A DNA stretch of 64,000 nucleotides from assembly GCF_900167445.1 (NCBI RefSeq), contig NZ_FUZT01000015.1, positions 62,001-126,000 on the forward strand, given 5' to 3'. The position numbers and the translations under genes were made by a program. The stretch is from Maledivibacter halophilus (GTDB lineage: Bacteria > Bacillota > Clostridia > Peptostreptococcales > Caminicellaceae). Within the stretch, counting starts at the first letter, position 1; each line of letters starts with the position of its first letter. This document shows positions 25,279 through 35,100 of the stretch, in pieces. The notes beneath the pieces were generated by a model. The model did not search any database, was not told the DNA's origin, and was given only the letters and a program-made list of their open reading frames with translations.

Positions 25279-27192
25279 TTATTCAAATAGAATATCCTGT
25301 GAATGTTTCAAAGTTTCTCCATAGTATACATCTAGCTTAACTATACCTCTACCAGATATTATCAGTCTAAGTTCCTCTTCATCTTTATTGTGAATACCTT
25401 CATGAACAGTAGTAGAAACACCATTCATCGTTTTAACAACCTTAACTACTTCCTGCTGCGCTTCAAGATTTAGAGGTATTCTACAGTTCCTCTTTAACAG
25501 AGGTAATTCTTCTTCTTCAGGAGGCTGCTCTATTTTTTCAGGTCCTTTACTTACAATCAAACTAAAAACAGAGTTTTCTTTAACTTCTGATCCCGGCGAT
25601 ATAGTCTGACTTATTACGAAATCCTTTTCAACTTCATCATTAAATTCATAATCAACTTTTTGTATTATAAATCCAAGTTTTTCAGCTGTTTCCTTAGCAT
25701 CCTTTATATTTTTATTTTGTAAATTTGGCATAATTAATGTTTGAATTTCTCTGCCCTGACTAACTAAGATATCAACAGCACTTCCTTCATCAACCATTTC
25801 ACCTGCTTCAGGAAACTGTTTTATAATAACGCCTATTGGTAAATCACTATACTCACGATCTATATTCCTTAGCTCAAGGTTTTCATTGTCCAATTCAACC
25901 CTCGCTTCATCTATTTCCTTATGGACTATTTTAGGAATGGCAACTTTCTTTGGACCTTTACTCAAGATCAAGCTAACGGTATGTCCTTCCTTTACAATTT
26001 CTCCTGCTGAAGGGGTTTGACTAATTACATGACCTTCTGGCACACCATTATTAAAAACTTGACTTTCAACCATAACACCTAGTCCTAAATTACTCAGGCT
26101 TTCTTCAGCAATCTGTTTGGATTCATTTTCAATATTGGGAATTTGAACTTCCTTTACAACAAATCTTTCGATAATATCACTATAGAAAATTGAAAAAACA
26201 AATACAACAGAAATAAGAAGTGCCGATACCACTCCAATTATTAAAGTTAATTTATTAATTCTCTTTCCATCATTAGAATTATCGTCCATATCATCAATAT
26301 CATCCAAATCACCTATTGAGGGAATTACTCTAGTAGGAGATTCATCATCATCAATAAAATCGATATTATGCTCAGGATTCTTTTTTGCTTTTTCCAAATC
26401 ATCATATAATTCAACAGCATTATCATATCTTTTATTTTTATCTTTTTGCGTGGCTTTTAAAATAATATTCTCCAAGCCTTTACTAATATCATCACTAATC
26501 ATTGATGGAGGTACTATTTCCTCTTTTAGATGCTTTAAAGCCACAGTTATAGGAGTGTTTCCAGAATAAGGAACTCTTCCTGTTTTCATTTCATACATAG
26601 TAATTCCAAGGGAGTATATATCAGACTTTTCATCAACAAATCCTCCCCTTGCCTGTTCAGGGGAAAAATAATGTACTGATCCAATAACATTTCCAGTATT
26701 AGTTATTGTTGAGGATGTTATTGCTCTTGCTATCCCAAAATCTGTGACTTTTATTCTTCCGTCATCTGTAATAAGAATATTATGGGGTTTAATATCTCTA
26801 TGAACAATATGATTATTATGGGCATGTTGTAGTGCTAAAGCTATTTGTTTAGATATATTAATAACTTCCTCATTTGTCAAGGAACCCTTTTCTTTAATAT
26901 GTTTCTTTAATGTTTTACCCTTTACATATTCCATAACTATATAATGGGTATCATTATCGGTTCCTACATCGTATATGTTTACAATATTGGGATGAGAAAG
27001 ACTGGCAGCAGCCTGAGATTCCTTCTCAAATTTATTTAAAAAATCTTCATCACTTATAAATTCCGGCCTAAGTATTTTAACTGCAACAAATCTATTTAAA
27101 AGATGGCATTTAGCTTTATATACTAAAGCCATACCGCCGCCACCAATCTTTTCAAGTATTTCATATCTATTACCAAGTAATTTACCAATCAT
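25279..27192 (-). CDS. prkC: Ser/Thr protein kinase with PASTA domains
   Basis: PrkC is a membrane kinase that senses muropeptides or lipid II and, in Bacillus, triggers germination. The 637-residue protein has GGGGMALVYKA (about 17-27), Lys39, catalytic HRDIKPHNIL (131-140) and DFGIARA, an acidic linker, a membrane segment near 311-335 and three extracellular PASTA repeats (each ending in LILSKG, ILVSQG or LIVSKG). About 80 residues after the third PASTA form a separate C-terminal region with an acidic EEEE stretch, perhaps an Ig-like cap. It is 15 bp after its phosphatase gene. Confidence 0.95.
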   Translation of the reverse strand: MIGKLLGNRYEILEKIGGGGMALVYKAKCHLLNRFVAVKILRPEFISDEDFLNKFEKESQAAASLSHPNIVNIYDVGTDNDTHYIVMEYVKGKTLKKHIKEKGSLTNEEVINISKQIALALQHAHNNHIVHRDIKPHNILITDDGRIKVTDFGIARAITSSTITNTGNVIGSVHYFSPEQARGGFVDEKSDIYSLGITMYEMKTGRVPYSGNTPITVALKHLKEEIVPPSMISDDISKGLENIILKATQKDKNKRYDNAVELYDDLEKAKKNPEHNIDFIDDDESPTRVIPSIGDLDDIDDMDDNSNDGKRINKLTLIIGVVSALLISVVFVFSIFYSDIIERFVVKEVQIPNIENESKQIAEESLSNLGLGVMVESQVFNNGVPEGHVISQTPSAGEIVKEGHTVSLILSKGPKKVAIPKIVHKEIDEARVELDNENLELRNIDREYSDLPIGVIIKQFPEAGEMVDEGSAVDILVSQGREIQTLIMPNLQNKNIKDAKETAEKLGFIIQKVDYEFNDEVEKDFVISQTISPGSEVKENSVFSLIVSKGPEKIEQPPEEEELPLLKRNCRIPLNLEAQQEVVKVVKTMNGVSTTVHEGIHNKDEEELRLIISGRGIVKLDVYYGETLKHSQDILFE

Positions 27193-27207
27193 AGTATCAC
27201 TCCCTCA

Positions 27208-27948
27208 TTAACTACGCCTATATCTGATAGCAATTAATGTGATATTATCGAACCCTCCCTTTTTATTAGCTTGATCAACCAAATTATCACAAGCTACTTG
27301 AAGGTTCAAGCTGTTAAGAAAGCTTTTTTTAATTAAATGATTATCTACAGCATTCGTAAGGCCATCTGTACAAAGAATAATTATATCGCCATCATAAAGA
27401 TCATAACTAATTATATCGGGCAAAGGACTTATTTGTGTTCCAAGGGCCTTAGTTATTACATTTCTTTTCGGATGGTTTTTAGCTTCAACTTCAGTAATAC
27501 TACCATTTTTCACAAGTTCACCTACCAAAGTATGATCCTCTGTAAGCTGGGTGAGCTCACCATTCCTTAATAAATAAGCTCTACTGTCTCCAACATGTCC
27601 TAGATAAACTCTGTCATTTAAGAATAACGCCATTGTAATTGTTGTCCCCATACCATCCCAATTTTCAAAGGACAATGCCTGTCTATATATTTCACTATTT
27701 CCTTTATCTATTGCTTTTCTTATTAGATTACTAATATCTTCATCATTAATCAAAGATATACCGTGGAGCTTATTATCTATAAATTTACTAACTTTTTGGA
27801 TCGCCATTTCACTGGCAATTTCTCCTGCATTATGGCCCCCCATACCATCAGCAACAATGAAGATATGGTTATTTTTTTCCTCTACATAATAGGAATCTTC
27901 ATTTTTATCTCTTATTTTTCCTATATGAGTTTTTGCTGCCCACTCCAT
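27208..27948 (-). CDS. PP2C-type Ser/Thr phosphatase, Stp/PrpC
   Basis: This phosphatase reverses PrkC phosphorylation. The 246 residues start MEWAAKTHIGKIRDKNEDSY and show the metal-binding ADGMGGHNAGE (about 34-44), GHVGDSRAYL, LCTDGLTNAV and GFDNITLIAI motifs of the PPM family. It is co-directional with and next to prkC. Upstream is a 255-bp gap before rsmB that carries a family A repeat; in Bacillus rlmN occupies this place. Confidence 0.95.
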   Translation of the reverse strand: MEWAAKTHIGKIRDKNEDSYYVEEKNNHIFIVADGMGGHNAGEIASEMAIQKVSKFIDNKLHGISLINDEDISNLIRKAIDKGNSEIYRQALSFENWDGMGTTITMALFLNDRVYLGHVGDSRAYLLRNGELTQLTEDHTLVGELVKNGSITEVEAKNHPKRNVITKALGTQISPLPDIISYDLYDGDIIILCTDGLTNAVDNHLIKKSFLNSLNLQVACDNLVDQANKKGGFDNITLIAIRYRRS

Positions 27949-28047
27949 TAGATCACCTCAACACTTTGATTAACCACTAAGAAAAAGGTTAATTACAAAA
28001 TTTCTATTATAAAGCAATATCCATATACTTTACAATATACTTAATAA

Positions 28048-28160
28048 AGCAAATTGCATAATTGCCTTTTTTAAAAATCATCTACTACATATAGCTTAAA
28101 ATTCTCTAAAACTATATAATATGTATTATAAAGTCCAGTTAGAGTTATGCAATTTCCTCA
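28048..28160 (+). repeat. Family A intergenic element (copy 4, full)
   Basis: The ends GCAAATTGCATAATTGCC and AGAGTTATGCAATTTCCTCA form an inverted pair. The interior AAAATCATCTACTACATATA then GCTTAAAATTCTCTAAAA closely matches the copy at 39263. It lies between stp and rsmB. Confidence 0.8.
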
Positions 28161-28203
28161 ATAAATAAGTTTATCATAAAATTATAAAATTTAAAACTAC
28201 AAA

Positions 28204-29547
28204 TTATTCTACTTTTTTCATCTTACAGATAAAGAATCCATCGGTATTTGAAATATGGGGGTATAGCTGCAAATATTTTTCTTCTGGTCTTATATTATGA
28301 GGTAAATCATCCTTAATATCTATTAAAGTGAATTCACCATTTTCTTCTAAAAACTTTCTAATAATTTTTTCGTTTTCTTCATCTTGTATAGTGCAAGTAC
28401 TATAAATAAGAATTCCACCATTTTTTACATATTTAGAACTTACCTTAAGTATTTCTATTTGCAATTTTGAAAGCTCTATTATATCCTTTGGTTCTTTCAA
28501 ATACTTTATTTCTGGCTTGCGTCTTATTATGCCAAATCCAGAGCATGGTGCATCTACCAGAACTTTATCAGCTAAACCTATAAGATTATCATCTAATTTT
28601 AAAGCATTATACTGCTCTGATTCAATAATAGTTATACCTAATCTCCTTGAATTAGCTTTAACTAAATCCAGCTTGTGTCTATGAATATCCCTGGATAATA
28701 TCCTTCCCTTATTATTCATTAATTGAGCTATATGAGTTGATTTCCCACCTGGAGCGCTGCATACATCGATTATGAATTCTCCTTCTAACGGGTCTAATAT
28801 ATGGCTAACCAGCATAGAACTTTCATCTTGAACCTGAAAAAGCCCTTTATTAAAGGAGTCTAATTTATCTAAACTATTATTCATTGACTCAACAATTAAT
28901 GCTTCCCTTGCCAAATTACCTTTTCTGCATGAAATGCCTTCTTCATTTAGTTTTTTTATTAAAGCCTCTCTGCTTATTTTTAATGTATTAGCTCTAACTG
29001 TTAAATTAGGCGATTTATTATTTGCCTCCAATAGTTTTTCGGTAAATTCTAGGCCATAATCATTTAACCATTTCTTTACCAGCCATTCTGGATGAGAATA
29101 TTTTACCGATAGAAATGATATAGGATTTTCGTCATAATTAGGGAAAGATATTCTATCCTTAACTCTTAAATAACTCCTTAATATGCCATTTACAAAACCT
29201 GATAATCGAAAATTCACTTTTTTTGCAAGCTTTACAGATTCATTTACAGCTGCTGAATCTGGAACTTTTTGCAAAAAAATTATTTGATAGAGTCCTAATC
29301 TTAAAATATTTAATATTTCAATTCTAATTTTTTTCATCTTAGTTTTTGAAAGATTCTTTATTATATAATCTAGGTATATTTTGTTTTCCAATACACCATA
29401 AACCAATTGACTAATAAAACGTCTATCTAAAGCTGTAACATTACTTTTTCTTAAGTATTTATTTATTGTAATATTAGAAAACGCCTTATTTTCTTCTATG
29501 TCAATTAAAATATTTAAAGCAATTCTTCTAGGATTTTCATTGTTCAT
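28204..29547 (-). CDS. rsmB: 16S rRNA (cytosine967-C5)-methyltransferase
   Basis: RsmB methylates C967 of 16S rRNA. The 447-residue protein has an N-terminal NusB-like RNA-binding domain (RRIALNILIDIEENKAFSN onward), then the methyltransferase with DVCSAPGGKSTHIAQ (SAM binding), DAPCSGFGIIRRKPE (catalytic Cys) and YSTCTIQDEEN (second Cys). I chose the ATG at 29547 behind CAGGAGGAACATT; the longer open frame to 29595 is not supported. It belongs to the priA-def-fmt-DUF116-peptidase-rsmB run. Confidence 0.95.
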   Translation of the reverse strand: MNNENPRRIALNILIDIEENKAFSNITINKYLRKSNVTALDRRFISQLVYGVLENKIYLDYIIKNLSKTKMKKIRIEILNILRLGLYQIIFLQKVPDSAAVNESVKLAKKVNFRLSGFVNGILRSYLRVKDRISFPNYDENPISFLSVKYSHPEWLVKKWLNDYGLEFTEKLLEANNKSPNLTVRANTLKISREALIKKLNEEGISCRKGNLAREALIVESMNNSLDKLDSFNKGLFQVQDESSMLVSHILDPLEGEFIIDVCSAPGGKSTHIAQLMNNKGRILSRDIHRHKLDLVKANSRRLGITIIESEQYNALKLDDNLIGLADKVLVDAPCSGFGIIRRKPEIKYLKEPKDIIELSKLQIEILKVSSKYVKNGGILIYSTCTIQDEENEKIIRKFLEENGEFTLIDIKDDLPHNIRPEEKYLQLYPHISNTDGFFICKMKKVE

Positions 29548-29587
29548 AATGTTCCTCCTGTAGGTTATGTCTATAGGATCATTCTGT

Positions 29588-29677
29588 ATGGTCAAGGTTA
29601 AGGCTGAAGTTAAGTATTCTGATCATCCTTCTGGAAAAATGACCCTAACTCTCAACCTTAACTTCAGCCTAGACCAT
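29588..29677 (-). repeat. Large inverted repeat in the rsmB leader
   Basis: ATGGTC (29588-29593) and GACCAT (29672-29677) form an outer pair; AGGCTGAAGTTAAG (ending 29614) and CTTAACTTCAGCCT (29657-29670) form an inner 14-bp pair. The transcript between the peptidase gene and rsmB would fold into a long hairpin that lacks a U-tract, so it is not a standard terminator. Confidence 0.6.
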
Positions 29678-29699
29678 GCTTTATATTTTAATACATATC

Positions 29700-30392
29700 T
29701 TAATCTCTACTATCCCTCAGCACAAGTAATCTTAATAATTGAGCAATTGAAACAGCAGCAGCAGCAACATAAGTTAATGCCGCAGCATTTAAAACAGATT
29801 TTGAAGATTTCACTTCTTCATTATATATTAAACCATTTGCTGTAAGCTGATGGATAGCCCTTGAGCTTGCATTATATTCAACAGGTAAAGTTACTACATG
29901 AAATAAAATCGCAGCTAAATAAATATATATTCCTAATGTCATTAATGAATAGGTTCTTAAAAAAAAGCCCAAAAAAGCCAATGGAATTGCAAAACTAGAG
30001 GCAAAAGATGCCACAGGAGCAATTTGACTTCTTATAGTTAAAGGGGCATAGCCCTTTGCATGCTGCAGAGCATGGCCAACCTCATGGGCTGCTACACTGA
30101 TTGAAGCTATTGAAGTGCTATTATAAACGCTGCTTGAAAGCCTTACAACTCTTTTTCTAGGGTCATAGTGATCAGTAAGCTGGCCTCTTATATGTTCAAT
30201 ATTTACATCCCTAAGTCCATTTCTGTCTAATATCATTCTTGCCACCTGGGCACCAGTATAGCCTCTTCTATTTCTGATTTGCAAATATTTGTTGAAGGTT
30301 CCCTTTACTTTGCTCTGAGCAAAAACTGCAAATAATATTGCTGGTATCAGAAGTATCATACTAAAATCAAAAAAATATGGCATATAATACAT
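29700..30392 (-). CDS. Membrane zinc metallopeptidase, YugP family
   Basis: This 230-residue protein carries the HEVGHALQHAKGYAPL metallopeptidase signature near residue 114, membrane segments at the N-terminus (FDFSMILLIPAILFAVFA) and in the C-terminal half, and an Ala-rich final segment. YugP-like proteins are widespread in Firmicutes and their substrate is unknown. It lies one base downstream of the DUF116 gene and upstream of rsmB. The family is clear; the role is not. Confidence 0.88.
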   Translation of the reverse strand: MYYMPYFFDFSMILLIPAILFAVFAQSKVKGTFNKYLQIRNRRGYTGAQVARMILDRNGLRDVNIEHIRGQLTDHYDPRKRVVRLSSSVYNSTSIASISVAAHEVGHALQHAKGYAPLTIRSQIAPVASFASSFAIPLAFLGFFLRTYSLMTLGIYIYLAAILFHVVTLPVEYNASSRAIHQLTANGLIYNEEVKSSKSVLNAAALTYVAAAAVSIAQLLRLLVLRDSRD

Positions 30393-30393
30393 T

Positions 30394-31158
30394 TTATTCC
30401 CTCCTTAGAAAATGTTTTATAGCTTTTTCAACCTTATTAATATCTACTTTTGTATTATAGCATGGACCATTAGGTCTTTCATTTTTTACACCTATTACCG
30501 GTATATTTTTTACATCTAATATACCATGGGATAAATCCCTTTCACAGGCCACCGCTATTATACCTTTAGGTCTGTGGTCTTTTATAACCTTTCTTGCCAA
30601 GGTTCCCCCAGTAACTATATACAATTTAACATTATAGCTTGTACATAAATCAAGAAGACCATTGATATCACATCCACCGCATTTTTTACAATTGTTAACA
30701 TCTCCTGTGATCTTGTACTTGCAACTTGACTTTTGAAGACAATGGGGAGCAACAATCAAAATATCTTTCGGATTTAATTTTTTACTTTTAGAAAGTACTA
30801 TCTTATTATTAATTTCCGAAAAAAACCTTCTTATGGAATCCTTTTCAATTTTAAATATATTGGTAAAAATAATCATTAGCGGATAAATAATTCTTATTGA
30901 TTTTTCAAATATAGGTATTAGAAATTTAGGTATAGTATTATTTTTTTCTATTCTAATTATTAATAACAGTAGACATAATAAATATATGGTAAATACAATT
31001 AAAAACAACACTATAATTTTTGAAACGGCAAGATATATATTTAATCCACTGTTTTGAATTAAGAAAAATAATCCAATTGATAAGGATATAATAAAGAAAA
31101 TAATGAAAATTAATATATTGAGGAAAGTACTTTTATCTTTATTAATTTCATTTTTCAT
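30394..31158 (-). CDS. DUF116 domain protein, cysteine-rich membrane protein
   Basis: The first half of this 254-residue protein has two hydrophobic segments (FLNILIFIIFFIISLSIGLF and LIVFTIYLLCLLLLIIRI). The second half is a soluble DUF116 domain with many cysteines: APHCLQKSSCKYKI, NNCKKCGGCDI, LCTSYNVK, VACERDLS and NGPCYN, a pattern suggesting iron-sulfur or zinc binding. It lies between fmt and the zinc peptidase in a translation-related operon. Function is unknown; only the family name and the likely metal site can be supported. Confidence 0.8.
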   Translation of the reverse strand: MKNEINKDKSTFLNILIFIIFFIISLSIGLFFLIQNSGLNIYLAVSKIIVLFLIVFTIYLLCLLLLIIRIEKNNTIPKFLIPIFEKSIRIIYPLMIIFTNIFKIEKDSIRRFFSEINNKIVLSKSKKLNPKDILIVAPHCLQKSSCKYKITGDVNNCKKCGGCDINGLLDLCTSYNVKLYIVTGGTLARKVIKDHRPKGIIAVACERDLSHGILDVKNIPVIGVKNERPNGPCYNTKVDINKVEKAIKHFLRRE

Positions 31159-31164
31159 ACTATT

Positions 31165-32100
31165 TTATTCTCCTAGTAGAATTCCTGTTTCAATATTATT
31201 TCCCCTAATATATTCATCAACTGTCATCTTTCTACTGTTGGGAAGCTGAATTTCTTCAATAATAACTATTCCATCACCTGCAGCAATAAAAATGCCTTCT
31301 CTATCAACTTTGATAATTTTACCATAAGTATCATCAACTTCCTTTTCTTTCAAAAAGCTGCATTTCCAAATTTTCATTTTTTCATTCTTGTAGATAGTAT
31401 AAGCCACAGGCCATGGATTTAAACCTCTGACTAAATCACATATGGATTTTCCACTATTTTCCCAATTAATCAATCCAGTCTTTTTATCTAACATACTGGC
31501 ATAGCTGCTTTCATAATCATTCTGGGGAATTCTTGGGGCCTTATTTATCTCAATAAGCTTTAAGGTCTCAATCAATAGATCAGCACCTACCTGACAAAGG
31601 ATATCGTGAAGCTGACCTGCAGTCATATTCTCATTAAGATTTACCTCTTCTTTTAAAATCATATCCCCTGTATCAAGACCTTCGTCCATATACATTGTAG
31701 TTATTCCTGTTTTCTTTTCACCATTGACTATTGCCCAGTTTATTGGAGCTGCACCTCTATACTTTGGTAAAAGAGAAGCATGGACATTGATACATCCTTT
31801 ATCTGGCATTTCAAGTATTTCTTTTGGTAGTATTTGACCATAGGCAACTACGACAATACAATCAAAATCCATATTACTTATAATATCAATATTTTCTTTT
31901 TCCTTGATTTTCTTAGGCTGAAAGACATTTATGCCATGCTCAATGGCCTTAGCCTTTACAGAGGAAGGTAAAACTTTTTTACCCCTCCCCTTTGGTCTAT
32001 CAGGCTGAGTAACAACCGACACAACATCATAATTATTTTTAATCAATGCTTCTAAACATGGAACAGCAAAATCCGGAGTTCCCATAAATAGAATCTTCAT
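31165..32100 (-). CDS. fmt: Methionyl-tRNA formyltransferase
   Basis: Fmt formylates initiator Met-tRNA. The 311 residues begin MKILFMGTPDFAVPCLEALI; the formyl-transfer region shows VVAYGQILPKEIL, NVHASLLPKYRGAAPINWAI and MDEGLDTGDM, including the essential Asn-His-Asp set. A C-terminal OB-like domain binds the tRNA. It is 11 bp after def, the conserved def-fmt pair. Confidence 0.97.
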   Translation of the reverse strand: MKILFMGTPDFAVPCLEALIKNNYDVVSVVTQPDRPKGRGKKVLPSSVKAKAIEHGINVFQPKKIKEKENIDIISNMDFDCIVVVAYGQILPKEILEMPDKGCINVHASLLPKYRGAAPINWAIVNGEKKTGITTMYMDEGLDTGDMILKEEVNLNENMTAGQLHDILCQVGADLLIETLKLIEINKAPRIPQNDYESSYASMLDKKTGLINWENSGKSICDLVRGLNPWPVAYTIYKNEKMKIWKCSFLKEKEVDDTYGKIIKVDREGIFIAAGDGIVIIEEIQLPNSRKMTVDEYIRGNNIETGILLGE

Positions 32101-32111
32101 ATGCTTTACAC

Positions 32112-32555
32112 CTACTCTTCAATAATTTTATCTATAAATAGTATTCCATTTAAATGATCTATTTCATGGCAAAAAGCCCTTGCCAATAGCTCTTCTCCTT
32201 CTAGATATATTTCTTTACCTTCTCTATTTAATCCCCTGACCTTTACATAATTTGGCCTTTCCACATTGCCTGTTGTATTAGGTACACTTAAACAACCTTC
32301 ATCGTCAATCTGAGAACCACTTGTCTCAATAATCTCAGGATTAATTAGTTCTATTATACCATCCCCAACATCTATAACGATAATTCTTTTTAATACCCCT
32401 ACTTGAGGTGCAGCTAACCCAACACCGTTTGCTCCATACATTGTATCTATCATATCATCAATGAGCTGAGTTATTCTATCATCAATTTTTTCTATAGGTC
32501 TTGATTTTTTCCTTAATATAGGATCTTCGTCGGTTCTAATATTTCTTATAGCCAC
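32112..32555 (-). CDS. def: Peptide deformylase
   Basis: Def removes the N-formyl group from new proteins. The 147-residue protein shows the three metal-site motifs [11 protein letters not shown] (about 45), EGCLSVPN (about 89) and HEIDHLNG (about 132), which supply Cys and two His ligands. It is 12 bp after priA and just before fmt. Confidence 0.97.
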   Translation of the reverse strand: MAIRNIRTDEDPILRKKSRPIEKIDDRITQLIDDMIDTMYGANGVGLAAPQVGVLKRIIVIDVGDGIIELINPEIIETSGSQIDDEGCLSVPNTTGNVERPNYVKVRGLNREGKEIYLEGEELLARAFCHEIDHLNGILFIDKIIEE

Positions 32556-32567
32556 TATCTTTCCTCC

Positions 32568-35057
32568 TTAAAATATATTATAGGGTTTCATATCAAATAT
32601 CAATCCAACATTACTTTCTATATATTTGTTCTTATTTTTATTACATATATAATTAATTATACCCTTTATAGTCTCATGGTCAACACTTTGATATTTTAAT
32701 AGTATTTGCCATCTATAGTTATCCTTGATTCTCCCCAATATTGCTGGATTAGGCCCAAGGAGTTGTATATTATTTAATCCTTTACTTTTTCCAGTCTCTG
32801 ATTCTATTTTTTGAAAAAGCCTATTGGCTGATTTTATTACATTCCTTTCATTTTTCCCTAAAACTATTATATTTACAATATTATAAAATGGAGGATAGCA
32901 AAATTCCTTCCTAATCCTTATTTCCTTATTAAAAAAATCTTTATAGTCATGATTTTTTGATGAAATAACAGCATAGTTATTTGGACTATATGTCTGGATA
33001 ATCACATTACCTTCAAAATCATGTCTACCAGCTCTGCCGGCAACCTGTGTCAATAATTGAAAAGTTCTTTCATTTGCCCTATAGTCTGGAAGATTCAGTG
33101 TTATATCAGCAGATAAAACTCCTACAAGGGTAACATAGGGAAAATCCAATCCCTTTGTTACCATTTGCGTACCTATAAGAATATCTATTTCTCTTTTACC
33201 AAAGGATTCTATAATTTTTTCTAAACTTCCCTTTTTTGAAGTTGTATCAATATCGAGCCTCTTAGTCCTATAGGAAGGAAAAAGCTTATTCACATATGCT
33301 TCAACTTTTTCTGTTCCTGAACCAAAAAATTTTATATATTTACTTTTGCATTCAGGACAAATCCTGGGAACTTCTCTTTGATATCCACAGTAGTGGCATT
33401 TTGCTACATTTTTTCTATGATGATAGGTTAGTGATATATCGCAGTTTAAACACTTCAAAACATAGCCACAGCTTCTACAGGAAACAAAAGTAGAATATCC
33501 CCTGCGATTTAAAAATAAAATAACCTGCTTATTGCTTAACAATTCGTTTTTCATAGAATCATATAATTTACGACTAAATATAGCTTTATTTCCCTCTTCA
33601 AGCTCCACCCTCATATCTACAATTTCCACCCTAGGTAAAGGGTTTTTATTAAATCTGTTCTTAAGCTCTAGGAGCTTATATTCACCTTTTTGTGCCTTGT
33701 AATAGCTTTCTATTGAAGGAGTGGCTGATCCTAAAACTAAAACAGCATTATTTTCTCTACACAGGTGCTCCGCAACATCTATGGTATGGTATTTTGGATT
33801 CATTTCAGATTTGTAGGAGGATTCGTGCTCTTCATCTATAATAATGAGTCCTAAATTATCACATGGAGCAAATACAGCAGATCTGGCCCCAATAACTATT
33901 GATATTTCATTATTTTTAATTTTTTTCCACTGGTCATATCGCTCTCCCAAGGATAATTTACTGTGAAGTACAGCCACATTTTCACCAAATCTCTTTAAAA
34001 ACTTTTCTACTATTTGGGGAGTCAGGGAAATCTCAGGAACTAAAATTATTGCCTGCTGATTATTTTTAATAACATTATTTACAAGCTGCATATATACTTC
34101 TGTTTTACCACTGCCTGTAACTCCGTGTAAAAGATATTTTTCAAACCTATGATTCCTTATGGTTTTCATTATATTAGCATAGGCTATTTCCTGTTCCCAA
34201 TTAAGCTTATTTACCTTATCTCTTTCTATTTGATCAATATCTACCGGTGTTCTATATTCCTTTTCGTCAACAACTTTTATTAAATTCTTCTTTTCTAGAG
34301 CATTTAAAACTGCCCTTGAAGTATTAGTTTTCTCAATAACATCCTTCAGCTCAACTCTTTTAACCCTTGCAATATATTTTAAAATTTCAATTTGCTTATA
34401 AGCCCTATTACTCATATTAGATAATACTTTATCAATTTTCTTAGGGTCAAAATTAACCTCAACTACTTTTTTGTATTTGGATTTTATATCACTATAAAAT
34501 TTTTCTTCTACCATGATAATTTTTTTATTTAAAAGTCTTGATATATACTTATTACAATTATAACCTATACCTTTAATTAATTCATTATGACTAATCATTT
34601 TATTTTCCATTAACATTTGAATTATCTTATTTTCATTATCAAAGCCTTCATCACTAGATATTAATGACCCTATAATATTAGGATTTATTCTGTACACTTT
34701 TTTCTTTTTTAAAGTTGTTCCCCTTGGTATTAAGCATTGAATGGCGTCATAAAAAGAACACAAATAAGTATCTCTCATCCAATTGCATAATTTTATTTGC
34801 GCTCTAGACAATTTTATATCATCGTTAAGCACATCTTTAATGTATTTTAAGCCCTTTATATTCTTTATTTCCCTATCTGATTTAAGTTCAAATACGAATC
34901 CTTCCAATAATTTATTTCCTTTTCCAAAGGGGATAATTACCTTAGACCCAATCTTTATTTTTCCAATAAAGATATCCGGAACTTTATATGTATATAATCT
35001 ATCTGTCGCTCTAGTTCCTGTATTAACAACTACATTACAATATTCAATAACTCCCAT
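32568..35057 (-). CDS. priA: Primosomal protein N' (replication restart helicase)
   Basis: PriA recognises abandoned forks and reloads the replisome. The 829-residue protein has an N-terminal DNA-binding domain, Walker A GVTGSGKTEVYM, the DEEH box, LGSATPSIES, a zinc-binding region with eight cysteines (CRSCGYVLKCLNC then CHYCGYQREVPRICPEC), and GTQMVTKGLDFP. I chose the ATG at 35057 because GGAGG lies eight bases upstream; a TTG five codons earlier overlaps that site. It follows coaBC, as in Bacillus. Confidence 0.96.
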   Translation of the reverse strand: MGVIEYCNVVVNTGTRATDRLYTYKVPDIFIGKIKIGSKVIIPFGKGNKLLEGFVFELKSDREIKNIKGLKYIKDVLNDDIKLSRAQIKLCNWMRDTYLCSFYDAIQCLIPRGTTLKKKKVYRINPNIIGSLISSDEGFDNENKIIQMLMENKMISHNELIKGIGYNCNKYISRLLNKKIIMVEEKFYSDIKSKYKKVVEVNFDPKKIDKVLSNMSNRAYKQIEILKYIARVKRVELKDVIEKTNTSRAVLNALEKKNLIKVVDEKEYRTPVDIDQIERDKVNKLNWEQEIAYANIMKTIRNHRFEKYLLHGVTGSGKTEVYMQLVNNVIKNNQQAIILVPEISLTPQIVEKFLKRFGENVAVLHSKLSLGERYDQWKKIKNNEISIVIGARSAVFAPCDNLGLIIIDEEHESSYKSEMNPKYHTIDVAEHLCRENNAVLVLGSATPSIESYYKAQKGEYKLLELKNRFNKNPLPRVEIVDMRVELEEGNKAIFSRKLYDSMKNELLSNKQVILFLNRRGYSTFVSCRSCGYVLKCLNCDISLTYHHRKNVAKCHYCGYQREVPRICPECKSKYIKFFGSGTEKVEAYVNKLFPSYRTKRLDIDTTSKKGSLEKIIESFGKREIDILIGTQMVTKGLDFPYVTLVGVLSADITLNLPDYRANERTFQLLTQVAGRAGRHDFEGNVIIQTYSPNNYAVISSKNHDYKDFFNKEIRIRKEFCYPPFYNIVNIIVLGKNERNVIKSANRLFQKIESETGKSKGLNNIQLLGPNPAILGRIKDNYRWQILLKYQSVDHETIKGIINYICNKNKNKYIESNVGLIFDMKPYNIF

Positions 35058-35100
35058 TATAATTGCCTCCAAGAATTGAAATACAAAAGAGTAGGTAGCC

